Part shown: positions 1 to 10,161 of the stretch, piece by piece
Layout: each line of letters opens with the position of its first letter
Position numbering within the stretch: the stretch's first letter is position 1
Assembly: GCA_021604525.1 (NCBI GenBank)
Contig: BQJD01000006.1
Span: forward strand, 62,001 to 126,000
DNA length: 64,000 bases
From: a marine bacterium B5-7
GTDB lineage: Bacteria; Pseudomonadota; Gammaproteobacteria; Arenicellales; CAJQKF01
Direction: 5' to 3'
Made by a program: the position numbers and the translations under genes
Notes under the pieces: model-generated
Databases searched by the model: none
What the model saw: the letters and a program-made list of their open reading frames with translations, nothing else
Told to the model about the DNA's origin: nothing

Positions 1-2
1 TC

Positions 3-125
3 GACGCTCAGTTGGTGGTTTTCACTGGCAAGCCATGGTCCGGCCGGTCCGCTCCCGAAGATGAAGATGTCATTAACAACCGGAAACATCGTTGGAAGCG
101 GAACTGGTACGACGAAGGTGCGTGA
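3..125 (+). CDS. C-terminal end of an unidentified protein (5' end outside window)
   Basis: An open frame enters from the left edge and stops at TGA 123-125, giving about 40 residues. They begin with a hydrophobic strand (LVVFTGKP) and end in a charged tail rich in Arg, Lys and Trp (NNRKHRWKRNWYDEGA). The composition is protein-like, and no better frame covers this stretch. The short strand followed by a Trp-rich charged tail recalls the end of some glycosyltransferase-type proteins, but that is only an impression. The next gene starts 67 bases downstream on the same strand. Confidence 0.4.
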   Translation, partial: DAQLVVFTGKPWSGRSAPEDEDVINNRKHRWKRNWYDEGA

Positions 126-192
126 AGCAACACAAAAACTAGAGTAGCCCGAAACGGGTGCCCTGGACCGAATGCATAAAAGGAGATTTCCG

Positions 193-672
193 ATGACCGA
201 CCAACCCAAAGTTCGCACCTGCCTTTGGTATGACAACCAGGCGCTGCCAGCAGTGGAGTTCTACTGTTCACTGCTGCCTGATAGCCGGATCGATCGCGTT
301 GGCTACTATCCGCAGGGGCAGGAGATTTACGAACCCGGCACAGTGCTCCTTGTCGAGTTTACGCTTGCCGGTACACCCTATCAGGCGCTTAACGGTGGGC
401 CGTACTTCACGCTCGATGAGGCAGCATCGATCTCGATCAGCACACAGGATCAAGTCGAGACGGACCGGTTGTGGAATGCGCTTATCGCCGATGGTGGCGC
501 CGAAAGCCAATGTGGTTGGCTGAAGGATAAGTTCGGTCTGTCCTGGCAAATCATCCCCAGGCGGGTGGTTGAACTGATTACGGGACCGAATGCCGCGATT
601 GTTTGGCCCGTCCTGATGCAGATGAAGAAGATTGACATTGCATCACTTGAAGCCGCGGCAGCCAATGGTTGA
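193..672 (+). CDS. VOC-superfamily protein, PhnB / 3-demethylubiquinone methyltransferase-like type
   Basis: The 159-residue protein opens with RTCLWYDNQALPAVEFYCSL, the usual start of PhnB-like VOC proteins, and later has the family signature GWLKDKFGLSWQIIP. The fold is a pair of beta-alpha-beta-beta-beta modules. Members are annotated as 3-demethylubiquinone methyltransferase domains but have no proven methyltransferase activity, so the substrate is unknown. I chose ATG 193 because AGGAG at 181-185 lies 7 bases before it; an in-frame ATG at 172 has no ribosome site. A second VOC gene follows 114 bases downstream on the same strand, but they are different subfamilies and not an obvious tandem copy. 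Confidence 0.85.
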   Translation: MTDQPKVRTCLWYDNQALPAVEFYCSLLPDSRIDRVGYYPQGQEIYEPGTVLLVEFTLAGTPYQALNGGPYFTLDEAASISISTQDQVETDRLWNALIADGGAESQCGWLKDKFGLSWQIIPRRVVELITGPNAAIVWPVLMQMKKIDIASLEAAAANG

Positions 673-786
673 AAGAGCCGATTCGGTTGGGCAACGATCA
701 TGCGGCTCGTAGTCAAAATCGAGTGCTATTCTTGCGCGGCGACCGTGTGTGACAAATGATATTTAGCAAGATTTGGAGGGAGTCAA

Positions 787-1206
787 ATGACAGTTTCGCT
801 CAATCACACCATTGTTGTCGCCCGGGACAATTCCGAAACGGCGAAGTTTTACACTGACGTTCTCGGCCTTGCGCCGCACAAAACGATGGGGCATTTTGCC
901 GTTGTGCAGGTCGATGACACGTCCCTGGACATTGTCGGAACCGATGAAGCCATAACGCAGCGACATTTTGCGTTCCTGGTCAGCGAACCAGAGTTTGATG
1001 CCATCTTCGAGCGCATCAAAAAACGTGAACTCACCTATTGGGCCGATCCTTCCCGAAAAGAACCTGGGCAAATCAATCAGTGGGATGATGGTCTCGGATT
1101 GTATTTCGATGATCCAAACGGTCACCTGTTAGAAATTATCACCCGTCCCTATGGCAGCGGCGACGCTGACGCCAAATACCCGAACCCACTCTTGCCAACA
1201 CAATGA
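787..1206 (+). CDS. VOC family protein (glyoxalase/bleomycin-resistance fold)
   Basis: A 139-residue single-domain VOC protein. The start (VSLNHTIVVARDNSETAKFY) and the end (GLGLYFDDPNGHLLEIITRP) match the metal-binding halves of the fold. His7 and the Glu in HLLEI are candidate metal ligands. The family includes dioxygenases, glyoxalases and antibiotic-binding proteins, and nothing here decides the substrate. A strong GGAGGG ribosome site sits just before ATG 787. The gene lies between another VOC gene and a LysR gene on the opposite strand, with about 200 bases of sequence showing nothing clear at 1207-1413. Confidence 0.85.
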   Translation: MTVSLNHTIVVARDNSETAKFYTDVLGLAPHKTMGHFAVVQVDDTSLDIVGTDEAITQRHFAFLVSEPEFDAIFERIKKRELTYWADPSRKEPGQINQWDDGLGLYFDDPNGHLLEIITRPYGSGDADAKYPNPLLPTQ

Positions 1207-1413
1207 GCAGCGTGCAGGTGCGGTCCGCTCTGGAATATGAAATCCCGAAGCTTACGTCGATTTGATATGACGTCTGGCAAGATATTCACGCCGACATTCT
1301 ACCAATCGCATTGAAGCAGAATCGCACCTTAAGTTTGCCGATGACGACGTTGTTACGTAAGCCATCGATTCGATGTTGTCAGGAGCAGATTCGAATCGCC
1401 GCCACACGGATAG

Positions 1414-2352
1414 TCAGACTGCAGGGCCGATAGCCGGTTCGTCCACCTGGCCGGCGGCTTCCTCAAGCAACCAGTTTCGAAACGCGGCAATGAACGGCTC
1501 ATCGGCACGGCTTTCGAGACACACCGCGTAAAATGAAAACTCCGCCTTGATTTTCAGATCGAATGGCGCCACCAGGCGACCGGCATCAATGTCACTCTGG
1601 GCCAGTGCGGTGCGCCCCAGAACGACTCCGGCACCGGCCACGGCCACATTCAAGGCATCGTCGGCAATATTGAAATGCAGCCCCTCGCGCGTGCCATCGG
1701 GATTATCGACCCCGGCAGCTTTCAACCAGGTTGGCCAATCGGCGAGATCAAACAAACCGATGTGGGTATCGTCATGTATCAACGTATAGCTGGCAAGGTC
1801 GGATGGGTGTTGCAGCCCTGGAGATTTATCCAGTAACGCCGGCGCACATAATGGCGTTACGTATTCGTCGAACAATTTTACCGAGCGGCAGGCGTCATAT
1901 TGCCCGCGTCCGAACCTGAAGGCGATATCGACATCGTCGTGGACGAGATCTGCCAGTTGCATTGTCGCCGAGATACGCGCATCGATTTCCGGATGCCGGG
2001 CAATAAAACGGTACAAGCGCGGCACCAGCCATTTCGCGGTTAACGCAGGACCGGCGGATATGGTGAGTACATTTCCAGCGCGAGAACGCTTTAAGCGACG
2101 CATGGCCTGGGACAGTCGCTCGAAACCCTCGCGAATGCCAGGCTCGATCAGCGCGCCTTCGCGGCTGAGTTCAACCGCGCGATTAAGGCGCTTGAACAGC
2201 TTTATGCCGAGGAGATCCTCGAGTTGGCGAATCTGATAGCTGAGTGCTGCCGGCGTCACATTCAATTCGGCCGCGGCTTTTTGGAAGCTCATGTGACGGG
2301 CGGCGGCTTCAAATGCCTTGAGGCTATTCAGTGGTGGCAATCGGTCAATCAT
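1414..2352 (-). CDS. LysR-family transcriptional regulator, GcvA-like
   Basis: 312 residues. The N-terminal winged helix-turn-helix (about residues 7-65) carries the GcvA-like signature PPLNSLKAFEAAARHMSF and AAELNVTPAALSYQIRQLE. A periplasmic-binding-like effector domain fills residues 90-300. GcvA-like regulators commonly control a neighbouring divergent gene and themselves. Here the divergent partner is the small ORF at 2540, and the spacer holds an inverted repeat at 2378-2397 suitable as an operator. The RND efflux genes lie beyond it. The effector is unknown. A second regulator of the same subfamily is at 38962-39849. Confidence 0.92.
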   Translation of the reverse strand: MIDRLPPLNSLKAFEAAARHMSFQKAAAELNVTPAALSYQIRQLEDLLGIKLFKRLNRAVELSREGALIEPGIREGFERLSQAMRRLKRSRAGNVLTISAGPALTAKWLVPRLYRFIARHPEIDARISATMQLADLVHDDVDIAFRFGRGQYDACRSVKLFDEYVTPLCAPALLDKSPGLQHPSDLASYTLIHDDTHIGLFDLADWPTWLKAAGVDNPDGTREGLHFNIADDALNVAVAGAGVVLGRTALAQSDIDAGRLVAPFDLKIKAEFSFYAVCLESRADEPFIAAFRNWLLEEAAGQVDEPAIGPAV

Positions 2353-2377
2353 GGTCAGACAAGGAAATTTAAACTGA

Positions 2378-2397
2378 AAACGAATAATAACTCGTTT
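2378..2397. promoter_or_regulatory. Candidate LysR operator (AAACGA-N8-TCGTTT)
   Basis: A perfect 6-base inverted repeat with an A+T-rich centre (ATAATAAC) lies 26 bases upstream of the LysR start, between it and the divergent small ORF. Its core GAATAAT..CTC is shared with the palindrome in front of the second GcvA-like regulator. Binding is inferred, not shown. Confidence 0.45.
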
Positions 2398-2539
2398 GTC
2401 AGGGTCCTTGTAACCTCTTAGATTAACTGTACTGAACTGGCGTCCACATTATTCGTACACGCCGGTTTTCGTTAAACCGCTTTATTCGACGTTGCCGTAG
2501 ATGACGTTGTTGAAAAGCGCCACCGAGATGAGGTGTCCC

Positions 2540-2758
2540 ATGAACCAGAACCGTCACGCATTCCACCCCGAAATAACCGAACATTACCTTAATATTGGCA
2601 GTGCCGAGCGCTCCGCGGTTTTCATGTCGATGCTGATTGCACTGGTCAAATGGTTGAAACCTGTCCGCAAAGCCATTGGTGAATTCGCACCGGTTAGCCG
2701 CCGCTGCAATTCAGAGCGACGGGCAACAGCGGCTAGTGATTATCGGTGTGCGGCATAG
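2540..2758 (+). CDS. Small hypothetical protein divergent from a LysR regulator
   Basis: A 72-residue ORF starting at ATG 2540, preceded by GAGGTG with good spacing; the open frame extends to 2501 but without a better start. It has a short hydrophobic stretch ([12 protein letters not shown]) followed by a basic Arg/Lys-rich end, which resembles the general layout of DUF1127-like small proteins, although I cannot see the diagnostic motif. Its last 26 bases overlap the 3' end of the RND permease gene on the opposite strand. Its position opposite a GcvA-like regulator suggests it is the regulated target. It could also be a fortuitous ORF. Confidence 0.45.
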   Translation: MNQNRHAFHPEITEHYLNIGSAERSAVFMSMLIALVKWLKPVRKAIGEFAPVSRRCNSERRATAASDYRCAA

Positions 2759-5700
2759 GCTTGGGATCGTTCGGGTGATTGGCGGATCGTCTTGCTACTC
2801 GTTCACGTCCGGATTGCACCAGGTAAAACAATGCAGGGATGAGTAGCACCCCGAACAGGGTAGCGGCCAGCATACCGCCGAATGCCGCCATGCCGATGGA
2901 GACCCGGCTGGCGGCGCCCGCGCCGCTGGCAAGCACCAAAGGCAGCACGCCGAGCAGGAACGCGATGGCCGTCATCATCACCGCCCGGAACCTCAACCTG
3001 GCACCATTTAATGTTGCATCCAGTATTGACTCACCCCTCTCGCGAAGTTCCTTTGAAAATTCGACAATCAATATGGCATTTTTCGATGCCAGTCCAATGA
3101 GCATGACCAGCCCCACCTGAGTGTAAACATTGACCGGCATGCCTGTTATACCGACGGTCAGCAAGGCGCCAAGAATTGCCACCGGCACAGACAGCAAGAC
3201 CGCCAGTGGAATACTCCAGCTTTCATATTGTGCCACCAGGAACAGATAGACGAAGATGAGCGACAGCAGCAGGATGACGGTGGTCTGTCCGGACGCCTTG
3301 ATCTCCTGATAAGACATTCCGGTCCACTCGAAACCGAAACTGTCCGGCAGGGTCTCGCTGGCAACGGCTTGCATGGATGTGATTGCATCGCCCGAACTTT
3401 TGCCGGCAGCCGCGTTGCCGTTGATGGTGGCGGAGCGGAACATATTGTAACGACTGATCGAGTCCGGACCTGAGACCGTATCGAAGCTGACCAGTGTCGA
3501 CAACGGCACCATCTCGCCCTGATTGTTGCGCACGAATAACTTGCCGATATCATCGGGGGCGTTGCGGTAGTCGGATTGCGCCTGAATCATGACCCGGTAG
3601 ACCCGCCCGGCCCGATTGAAGTCGTTGACGTACAGTCCGCCGAGCTGGGATTGCAGGGTCAGGAACACATCGTTGAGCGGCACGCCCAGTGTCTTCGCCT
3701 TGTCACGGTCGATGTCCAGCCAGATGCGCGGCGAGGTGGCCGAATAACTGGAAAACACCTGCACCAGATCGGGCGAGGAGTTGGCCGCAACCAGTAACGC
3801 ATTCATGGTCGATTCGAGATCGCGCGGGGTGCCGCCGCCGCGATCCTGTAGCACGAATTCGAAACCCGACGTGGCGCCAAGACCCGGTATCGGCGGCGGT
3901 ACGAACGGCATCATGCGGCCTTCAGGCAGCGTTGCCGCGATCACCCGCAGCTTACCCATGATGGATCGCAGGGTCAGATCCGGATCCTCGCGATTGTCCC
4001 AGTCGTCAAGAATACCGATGGTGAATGCGGAACTTGATGACTGTGATCCTTTGAGCATACTGAATCCCGGTACCGACATGACGTCGGTAACGCCTGGAAT
4101 CTCGAGTATGCGGTTCTCGAGATCGGTTAAAACAGCTTCGGTTCGATTCAGCGAGGCGCCGTCAGGAAGCGACAGGTCCACCATGAACGCGCCTTGATCC
4201 TCGCTGGGCACGAAGCCGGTTGGCAATACCCGAAACAGTTGGCCGATGCTTGCCAGCACCAAGGCGACAATCACCACCGCGATCAAGCCGCGTCTCACCA
4301 GGAATCCGGATATGCCCAGGTAACCGCCAGTAACTCTCGCGAAAAAGCGATCGAATGCGCCGTGCCAGCGGCTTTGTTCGCCTTTGGGTCTCAACAACAC
4401 CGCACACAGCGCGGGGCTAAGCGTCAACGCGTTGATTGACGAGATGACCACCGCCGCCGATATGGTGACCGCGAACTGACGATACAGCTCGCCGGTGATT
4501 CCCGGCATCATCGCCACTGGCACGAAGACCGCCAGCAGCACCAGGGTGGTTGCGACAATGGGACCGGACACTTCACCCATGGCGGCGGAGGTTGCTTCCA
4601 CCGGCGTTAACCCGTTTGCGATATGTCGCTGGGCATTCTCGACTACCACGATGGCATCGTCGACCACTATGCCGATGGCCAGTATCAGGGCAAACAGAAC
4701 AATGGTGTTGATAGAGAACCCGGCTACCAACAGCACGGCGAATGTGCCAATGAGAGACACTGGCACGGCGATGCCGGGGATCAGGGTGGAACGCCAGTCG
4801 CCGAGGAATACAAACACCACCAGCACCACCAGCAATATCGCCTGGATCAGTGTGACCATCACCTCCTTGATGGAGATGCGGACATAGCGGGTGGTGTCGT
4901 AGAGGATGCTGTAGTCAAGGTCCTGTGGAAATCGTTCGGCCAGTAAATCGAGCTCTGCGCGGACATTGTCGGCGACATCCAGCGCGTTGGCATCGGGAAG
5001 CTGATAGACCCCCATGACCACCGACGGTTTGCCGTTGAGTCGGCCGTAGGCGTTATACGAGGCGGAGCCGAGTTCAACCTTGGCCACATCACCAATCGTG
5101 ACTTTGGAACCGTCGGCATTGACGCGAATCATCACATCGCGAAACTCGTCCGCCTCGGCCAGTCGTCCACGCGTGACGACGTTATAAGTGAATACCTGAC
5201 CATCGCTCAGTGGCGGTGCACCGATCTGGCCGGCAGCCACCTGCACGTTCTGTTCGTTGAGCGCGGCGGCGACATCGCCGGCGGTAATGCCGAGGCTGGC
5301 CATGCGCTGGGGATCGAGCCATATACGCATGCTGTAGGGCAGCTCGCCCAGAATCGATGCTTCACCCACTCCATTGACCCGCGATAGCGCGTCGCGCAGA
5401 TTGATGGCTGCATAGTTGGACAGGAATACTCCGTCGTAGGTACCGTTCGGCGAAGTCAGATTAATCACCAGCACCATGTCGGTCGATGATTTGCGTGTCA
5501 CTACGCCTTGACGGACCACATCCTCCGGCAGTTTGGCAGTGGCCGCAGCGACCCGGTTTTGAACGTTGACGGCTGCCAGATCGGCATCGGTGCCGGTTTC
5601 GAAAGTGACGGTGATAGTCATCGAACCGTCATTTGCTGACTGCGAGCTCATGTAGATCATGTCCTCGACGCCGTTGATCTCGGCTTCAAGGGGTGCCGCG

Positions 5701-5885
5701 ACAGTCTCCTCGACAACTTCGGCGTTGGCGCCCGGATAGATCGCGCTGACTTTTACCGTCGGCGGGGTAATTTGAGGAAACTGGGCGATTGGCAGGAAAT
5801 TGGCGCTCAACGCGCCGACAAGTGTAATGAAGATTGATATGACGAAGGCGAACTTCGGACGATGGATGAAAAACTGACTGAACAT
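2733..5885 (-). CDS. RND efflux transporter, inner-membrane permease (HAE1/AcrB type)
   Basis: 1050 residues, the normal length of the AcrB/MexB family. It begins with the typical cytoplasmic start and first membrane helix ([20 protein letters not shown]) and the following [14 protein letters not shown]. The TM4 proton-relay pair is present in [14 protein letters not shown]. Twelve membrane helices and two large periplasmic porter/docking domains can be traced. As a trimer it would export hydrophobic or amphiphilic compounds with proton influx. It lies 10 bases downstream of the adaptor gene, so the two are co-transcribed. No outer-membrane channel gene is nearby, so it must borrow a TolC-like protein. 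Confidence 0.95.
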   Translation of the reverse strand: MFSQFFIHRPKFAFVISIFITLVGALSANFLPIAQFPQITPPTVKVSAIYPGANAEVVEETVAAPLEAEINGVEDMIYMSSQSANDGSMTITVTFETGTDADLAAVNVQNRVAAATAKLPEDVVRQGVVTRKSSTDMVLVINLTSPNGTYDGVFLSNYAAINLRDALSRVNGVGEASILGELPYSMRIWLDPQRMASLGITAGDVAAALNEQNVQVAAGQIGAPPLSDGQVFTYNVVTRGRLAEADEFRDVMIRVNADGSKVTIGDVAKVELGSASYNAYGRLNGKPSVVMGVYQLPDANALDVADNVRAELDLLAERFPQDLDYSILYDTTRYVRISIKEVMVTLIQAILLVVLVVFVFLGDWRSTLIPGIAVPVSLIGTFAVLLVAGFSINTIVLFALILAIGIVVDDAIVVVENAQRHIANGLTPVEATSAAMGEVSGPIVATTLVLLAVFVPVAMMPGITGELYRQFAVTISAAVVISSINALTLSPALCAVLLRPKGEQSRWHGAFDRFFARVTGGYLGISGFLVRRGLIAVVIVALVLASIGQLFRVLPTGFVPSEDQGAFMVDLSLPDGASLNRTEAVLTDLENRILEIPGVTDVMSVPGFSMLKGSQSSSSAFTIGILDDWDNREDPDLTLRSIMGKLRVIAATLPEGRMMPFVPPPIPGLGATSGFEFVLQDRGGGTPRDLESTMNALLVAANSSPDLVQVFSSYSATSPRIWLDIDRDKAKTLGVPLNDVFLTLQSQLGGLYVNDFNRAGRVYRVMIQAQSDYRNAPDDIGKLFVRNNQGEMVPLSTLVSFDTVSGPDSISRYNMFRSATINGNAAAGKSSGDAITSMQAVASETLPDSFGFEWTGMSYQEIKASGQTTVILLLSLIFVYLFLVAQYESWSIPLAVLLSVPVAILGALLTVGITGMPVNVYTQVGLVMLIGLASKNAILIVEFSKELRERGESILDATLNGARLRFRAVMMTAIAFLLGVLPLVLASGAGAASRVSIGMAAFGGMLAATLFGVLLIPALFYLVQSGRERVARRSANHPNDPKPMPHTDNH

Positions 5886-5895
5886 CCTTAAGTCC

Positions 5896-7053
5896 CTAGC
5901 GTTCGACTACGCTGACAGGCGAACCGGGTCGCGCCTTCTGCAGACCCTGGACGATGACTTTTTCACCCTCCTTAAGACCGGATTTTATCTGCCACAGTTC
6001 GCCCACGCGCTGACCGGTTTCAACGGTACGCTGGCTAACCATATTGTCATCACCAACCACCAGCACTGCTTGGCCCGCCTGGGTGGTGAGAATGGTTGCC
6101 TGGGGTACGGCGAGGACGCTTTGGTCGCCATTGCCAGCGAGGATGACGCTGACAAATTGCCCTGGTCGCAGCAACTCGTCGGGGTTGGGAAACTCGGCCC
6201 GGATCGTCAAGGTGCCGGTACCGGTGTCGATCTCGTTGGCGATCAGTTCGATTCGTCCCGGATACGGGTAATCGCTATTGTCCGTCAGACGCAGACGTGG
6301 CGCGATGGCCGGCGCACTGTCGGCCTCCTGGCCGCGCAGTTTTTGTTGTTCCCGATATCTCAGATACTCGACGTCGCTAACGGTGAAATGCACCTGGATT
6401 GGATCGAGTTGCAACACGGTCGCCAAAACGCCGCTGTCAGGCCCCACCAGATTGCCTGCATCGACTTTGGTTTCGCTTATGCGGCCGTTAAGGGGTGAGA
6501 CGATGTGAGTTCGGTCAAGATCGAGTTCTGCCTTTTCCAGTGCGGCCTGACTGCCTTGCAACGCTGCTTGTGCCATTTGTGCTGTGGCGCGTGCTTCGTC
6601 GGCATTTTGTTCACTGACGTTACCACTCGCCTCAAGTTTTTCGATCCGTTTCAGACTGATCGATGCCTCGTTGGCTCGTGCTTTATCGGATTCCACTTTT
6701 GCTTTGGCTTGATCGACCAGTGCCTGATAGGTATCACGTTCGATCTCGTACAGGACATCACCACTATTTACCGCGCCGCCTTCTTCAAAGCTGCGTTGCT
6801 CAAGAATTCCGCTGACCTGGGCACGTATATCAACTCGCGCCGGCGAGGTCACCCTGCCGATAAATTCGCGCTGTACCGTGAGCGTGGTTGGTTCGACGGT
6901 GTATACCGACACGCTGGGTGGCGGTGTCTCGATGGGAGCGGGTGGTTCAGAACAGGCGGTAACGGTCAGTGCCAGAATCATGACGGCGACCGGTCGGGAT
7001 GCGAGCTGAATCATGATGGTTGAGAATCCGGTGTTATGGTTTGTTTTACCCAT
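5896..7053 (-). CDS. RND efflux periplasmic adaptor (membrane fusion) lipoprotein
   Basis: 385 residues from ATG 7053. A second in-frame ATG at 7014 gives a tighter lipoprotein signal peptide with lipobox VTAC, so that may be the true start; neither has a clear ribosome site. After the lipidated Cys come a beta-barrel/lipoyl half motif ([21 protein letters not shown]), an alpha-hairpin rich in Ala/Glu/Gln ([17 protein letters not shown]), the second lipoyl half ([20 protein letters not shown]) and a membrane-proximal domain. It links the permease to an outer-membrane channel. The order adaptor-permease is that of the acrAB/mexAB operons. Confidence 0.93.
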   Translation of the reverse strand: MGKTNHNTGFSTIMIQLASRPVAVMILALTVTACSEPPAPIETPPPSVSVYTVEPTTLTVQREFIGRVTSPARVDIRAQVSGILEQRSFEEGGAVNSGDVLYEIERDTYQALVDQAKAKVESDKARANEASISLKRIEKLEASGNVSEQNADEARATAQMAQAALQGSQAALEKAELDLDRTHIVSPLNGRISETKVDAGNLVGPDSGVLATVLQLDPIQVHFTVSDVEYLRYREQQKLRGQEADSAPAIAPRLRLTDNSDYPYPGRIELIANEIDTGTGTLTIRAEFPNPDELLRPGQFVSVILAGNGDQSVLAVPQATILTTQAGQAVLVVGDDNMVSQRTVETGQRVGELWQIKSGLKEGEKVIVQGLQKARPGSPVSVVER

Positions 7054-7245
7054 AGTGTAGCCGAAGAAGCTTGCCGCCCGAGAGCTCAGCTCCGTTCCTC
7101 GCGACGGCAGACAGGCTACCGGCGTCTTTATCCGCGATGCCTTAGCGGTTTGCCGGAATAATCGGAATTTCTCTACATCAAAAGAACCTCATCGTTTAGG
7201 GAATCATCCACATCCAGACTCGTCCGGTATCCGGTGTAATCACAG

Positions 7246-8028
7246 TTATTCCATGAACCAGCCGTGGCTGACGACAAGTGATTGACCGGTTAATGCGTTT
7301 GTCGGGAACGAAGCAAACAAATGGGCGATTTCTGCCACGTCTTCGACCGTGGTGAATTCCTTATCCACCGTTTCGCCAAGCATGACATTGTTGACCACAT
7401 CAGCTTCGGAAATTCCAAGTTCCTTGGCCTGCTCCGGTATTTGTTTTTCCACAAGCGGTGTTTTAACGAACCCCGGGCAGATGACATTGGCGCGTACGCC
7501 ATGGGCTGCTCCTTCTTTGGATATCACCCGCGCCAGACCCAGCAATCCGTGCTTGGCGGTCACATAGGCGGACTTCAGCGGCGATGCTTCTTTTGAATGT
7601 ACCGATCCCATCAAGATGATCGAACCGGAACCAGCCTTGTACATGTGCGGCAGGCAGGCTTTTGTCGTAAGAAAAGCTCCGTCGAGATGGATGGACAGGA
7701 GTTTTTTCCAATCTCCGAATGGAAAATCTTCAATCTTGTGGACGATCTGGATACCGGCATTCGACACCAATACATCCACCTTGCCCCAGGTATCAATGAC
7801 GGTCTGGATGCCGGCGTTTACGGCCGCTTCATCGGTCACATTCATCTCAAGTCCGATGGCCTTGCCAGGGCCAGTTGCGGTCAACTCATCTGCGGTCTTC
7901 TGTGCGTCGCCCATCCTCAAATCCGCGATGGCAACAAGAGCGCCGTCGGTAATGAAACGTTCGGCGATGGAACGTCCGATACCACGAGCCGATCCGGTGA
8001 TGATGCAAACTTTATCTTTGAGGTTCAT
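7246..8028 (-). CDS. bdhA: D-3-hydroxybutyrate dehydrogenase (SDR family)
   Basis: 260 residues, a classical short-chain dehydrogenase. The NAD-binding TGSARGIG is at residues 11-18, the NAG motif is at SNAG, and the catalytic Ser-Tyr-Lys is in GSVHS and AYVTAKHG. The extended loop after PGFVKTPLV ([12 protein letters not shown]) and the C-terminal SHGWFME are typical of 3-hydroxybutyrate dehydrogenases. It interconverts acetoacetate and D-3-hydroxybutyrate with NAD in the cytoplasm. GGAG lies 8 bases before the ATG. It sits downstream of, and in the same direction as, a patatin-like lipase gene, a pairing frequent in bacteria that store or use polyhydroxybutyrate. Confidence 0.92.
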   Translation of the reverse strand: MNLKDKVCIITGSARGIGRSIAERFITDGALVAIADLRMGDAQKTADELTATGPGKAIGLEMNVTDEAAVNAGIQTVIDTWGKVDVLVSNAGIQIVHKIEDFPFGDWKKLLSIHLDGAFLTTKACLPHMYKAGSGSIILMGSVHSKEASPLKSAYVTAKHGLLGLARVISKEGAAHGVRANVICPGFVKTPLVEKQIPEQAKELGISEADVVNNVMLGETVDKEFTTVEDVAEIAHLFASFPTNALTGQSLVVSHGWFME

Positions 8029-8083
8029 ATTAAATTCTCCGAGGTATGAGTGGTTAAGATGTGAAAGGCGATATCGTTGAAAG

Positions 8084-9244
8084 TCATGATTGTTTATCCT
8101 GATTACGGGTCAGATCAAAAACCTTGAAACCCCGTTGTGATCGTGTCCGGTTCGTCCACGCTTTGGTTTTCAGTCCGCGGTGGACATCGTTGCGTCCGAG
8201 TTCCCAGTGTTCTTCAACTGACTGCCGGGAAAATTCATAGTCCTTGCTAGCTGTTTCATACCGCGCGTCGCGCCGGATGATATGAGCCACGGTAACCGAC
8301 TCTTCACGGCTCAGATTCCGTAGCCGTCGCACCTCATCGTCAATGAGTTCCGGTGGAAGGCGATCGATCAGTTTTCGTGTAGCGTAACGTAGTTCGTGGA
8401 GCAATCTGACATGATCCGAGTTGAAGCGTGTGCGGCTTGAAAAACGAATATCCTTTTCGCGTTCGGTAGTTTCGGCAATATTGCGTGGCAATGTCCCAGT
8501 AGCGCTGAACACATCGACCTGAAATATGCACATGTCCTTGTCGGTGCCGGCATATTCCATGATGTAATTGAGCGGTGTGTTGGAAACGAGACCACCGTCC
8601 CAGTAGTAGCGGCCATCAATCTTGACCGGTGGGAAGCCGGGCGGCAGAGCACCGGAGGCCAGGATATGACGTGCCGTGATCTGATCGGCATGCGTGTCGA
8701 AATAGGCGAAGTTTCCGTTTTCGATATCCACCGCTCCAACGCTGAGGCGCGGCGCTGAAGCCGAATGCAGAAAATCAAAATCCACCAGGGTGTTCAATGT
8801 CCTGATCAGTGGCGCCGTATCGTAGAAACTCACCTGTGCAGGATCCTGCCCGACACCGAAGAACGGCACATATGACCTCGGCGAAAAAAAACCTGGTATG
8901 CCGAACATGGCAGCGGCCGAAGCGTTGGCTTCGTTGAAAATTACGCGCATGGAAGGATCATCGAACGGATAGATTGCGGTGAGTCCTGCTGATGCTGTTT
9001 CCCAAAATTTGCGAAGTCTCGAGATGCGGTCCTTTTTCGGATTTCCGGCAATCAGTACGCCATTGATCGCTCCGATCGATATGCCTGCGATCCAGTCCGG
9101 TTCTATACCCGCTTCGTTGAGTGCTTCGTATGCGCCTGCCTGGTAAGCACCAAGCGCACCGCCCCCCTGCAAGACGAGGACAACAGACTCATCCGGTATC
9201 GCTGTATCAGTGGGAACGTTGGAAAGATCTGACTTCACTTCCAT
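8084..9244 (-). CDS. Patatin-like phospholipase with DUF3734-type C-terminus
   Basis: 386 residues from ATG 9244; an upstream in-frame ATG at 9319 would add 25 residues unlike the family start. The patatin catalytic dyad is visible: oxyanion loop [10 protein letters not shown], nucleophile elbow GISIG, and the Asp in [13 protein letters not shown]. The C-terminal third (after about residue 270), rich in Arg and Glu and ending in KVFDLT, fits the DUF3734 extension. It probably hydrolyses acyl esters of phospholipids at the membrane or granule surface. The neighbouring bdhA suggests a link with hydroxybutyrate metabolism, which is inference. Confidence 0.88.
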   Translation of the reverse strand: MEVKSDLSNVPTDTAIPDESVVLVLQGGGALGAYQAGAYEALNEAGIEPDWIAGISIGAINGVLIAGNPKKDRISRLRKFWETASAGLTAIYPFDDPSMRVIFNEANASAAAMFGIPGFFSPRSYVPFFGVGQDPAQVSFYDTAPLIRTLNTLVDFDFLHSASAPRLSVGAVDIENGNFAYFDTHADQITARHILASGALPPGFPPVKIDGRYYWDGGLVSNTPLNYIMEYAGTDKDMCIFQVDVFSATGTLPRNIAETTEREKDIRFSSRTRFNSDHVRLLHELRYATRKLIDRLPPELIDDEVRRLRNLSREESVTVAHIIRRDARYETASKDYEFSRQSVEEHWELGRNDVHRGLKTKAWTNRTRSQRGFKVFDLTRNQDKQS

Positions 9245-9345
9245 GGCATGGGCCTCAGCCTGGACGACTTTAATGAGACTATAAAAACAGCTTTCAATGT
9301 CAATGTACCTCTCATGCACGGGTGGCTAACCGTGAGAAAATATCA

Positions 9346-9369
9346 AAGCGGGGCCGTTTGGCCCCGCTT
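9346..9369 (-). terminator. Rho-independent terminator of the yfdX gene
   Basis: A 10-base perfect stem, AAGCGGGGCC with GGCCCCGCTT, and a 4-base loop lie 23 bases past the yfdX stop. Read on the minus strand, it is followed by a T-rich stretch (TTTGATATTTT). It separates the YfdX gene from the patatin gene. Confidence 0.8.
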
Positions 9370-9391
9370 CTTTGCATCGTGTGATAGTCTG

Positions 9392-10051
9392 TTAACTGGA
9401 GGCACCCTGTGTCGGAACTTCATCCATATTGAAGGACTGGACGACGACGGAATCCTCAATGGCCTTCAAGGCCAGATTGGCTTCGTAGTATTTACCTTCA
9501 CCAATCAACTTGATCGCATCTTCGATATGCCCAATGCTCGCTTTGGACGGAATGAAAGCGGCGGACAGATTTACATCGATATCCGCGAGTTTCAGGGTTT
9601 CGAGCGCCTTATCCTTGTCGCCCTTCGCCAGATGATCGTTAGCTTTGCCGATTGTTACCTGCTTTTCCGGTGTCGGAACGAAATCCTCGCTCAAGGTCAT
9701 CGAGGTATCGAAAGGAACGTAGCTGTCATCCTTGAGGGTGGGAGTAACGTTTGCAACGGCAAAGTCCTTCACCGAATCGTTCACCACCTTAAAGTCAGCC
9801 ATGGCATCGTTAACCAACTTCCCGGCGATCTCGGGCGTTCCGTTGAAAATTGCCAGACGGGCGGCACGAGTCTCACCCAAGGCCTTATGTGCTTCATCAA
9901 GGGTTTTGATGATATTTTTGCTTTCAGCCTGTTTGGCCGAATCGGCTTGTGTCGTTGTCTCCGCTGCGTAGACGTATTCGACAGCGCCAAGTGTTGAACC
10001 GGTCATAAGGGTTGCCAGCGCAACGGCTAGAATTTTAGATTTTCCGTTCAT
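9392..10051 (-). CDS. YfdX-family periplasmic protein
   Basis: 219 residues starting at ATG 10051 (AAGGTG upstream); the open frame runs further but without a ribosome site. A Sec signal peptide is clear (KSKILAVALATLMTGSTLGA, with cleavage near VYAAE). The mature part is helical and contains the YfdX hallmarks LDEAHKALGETRAARLAIF, and DKALETLKLADIDVNLSAAF. E. coli YfdX is an EvgA-activated periplasmic protein linked to acid and drug stress; its biochemical role is unsettled. Here the gene lies 110 bases downstream of a histidine kinase gene on the same strand, which suggests control by that two-component system. It ends in a strong terminator. Confidence 0.9.
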   Translation of the reverse strand: MNGKSKILAVALATLMTGSTLGAVEYVYAAETTTQADSAKQAESKNIIKTLDEAHKALGETRAARLAIFNGTPEIAGKLVNDAMADFKVVNDSVKDFAVANVTPTLKDDSYVPFDTSMTLSEDFVPTPEKQVTIGKANDHLAKGDKDKALETLKLADIDVNLSAAFIPSKASIGHIEDAIKLIGEGKYYEANLALKAIEDSVVVQSFNMDEVPTQGASS

Positions 10052-10161
10052 GATTTTCACCTTCTGATACTCGGTCCGGGATGGACCGTTGAAGGAAATT
10101 ATAGTGAGGCAACCTTGTGTGGATTTTTCGCGAGCTTTACAAATTTGACAAGTTTCATGCG

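Noticed and set aside
2733-7053. A complete tripartite efflux operon
   Set aside because: No outer-membrane factor gene lies on either side, so only permease and adaptor are reported.
9248-9997. A 249-codon open frame on the plus strand
   Set aside because: It runs through the yfdX terminator and the antisense of yfdX; no family features.
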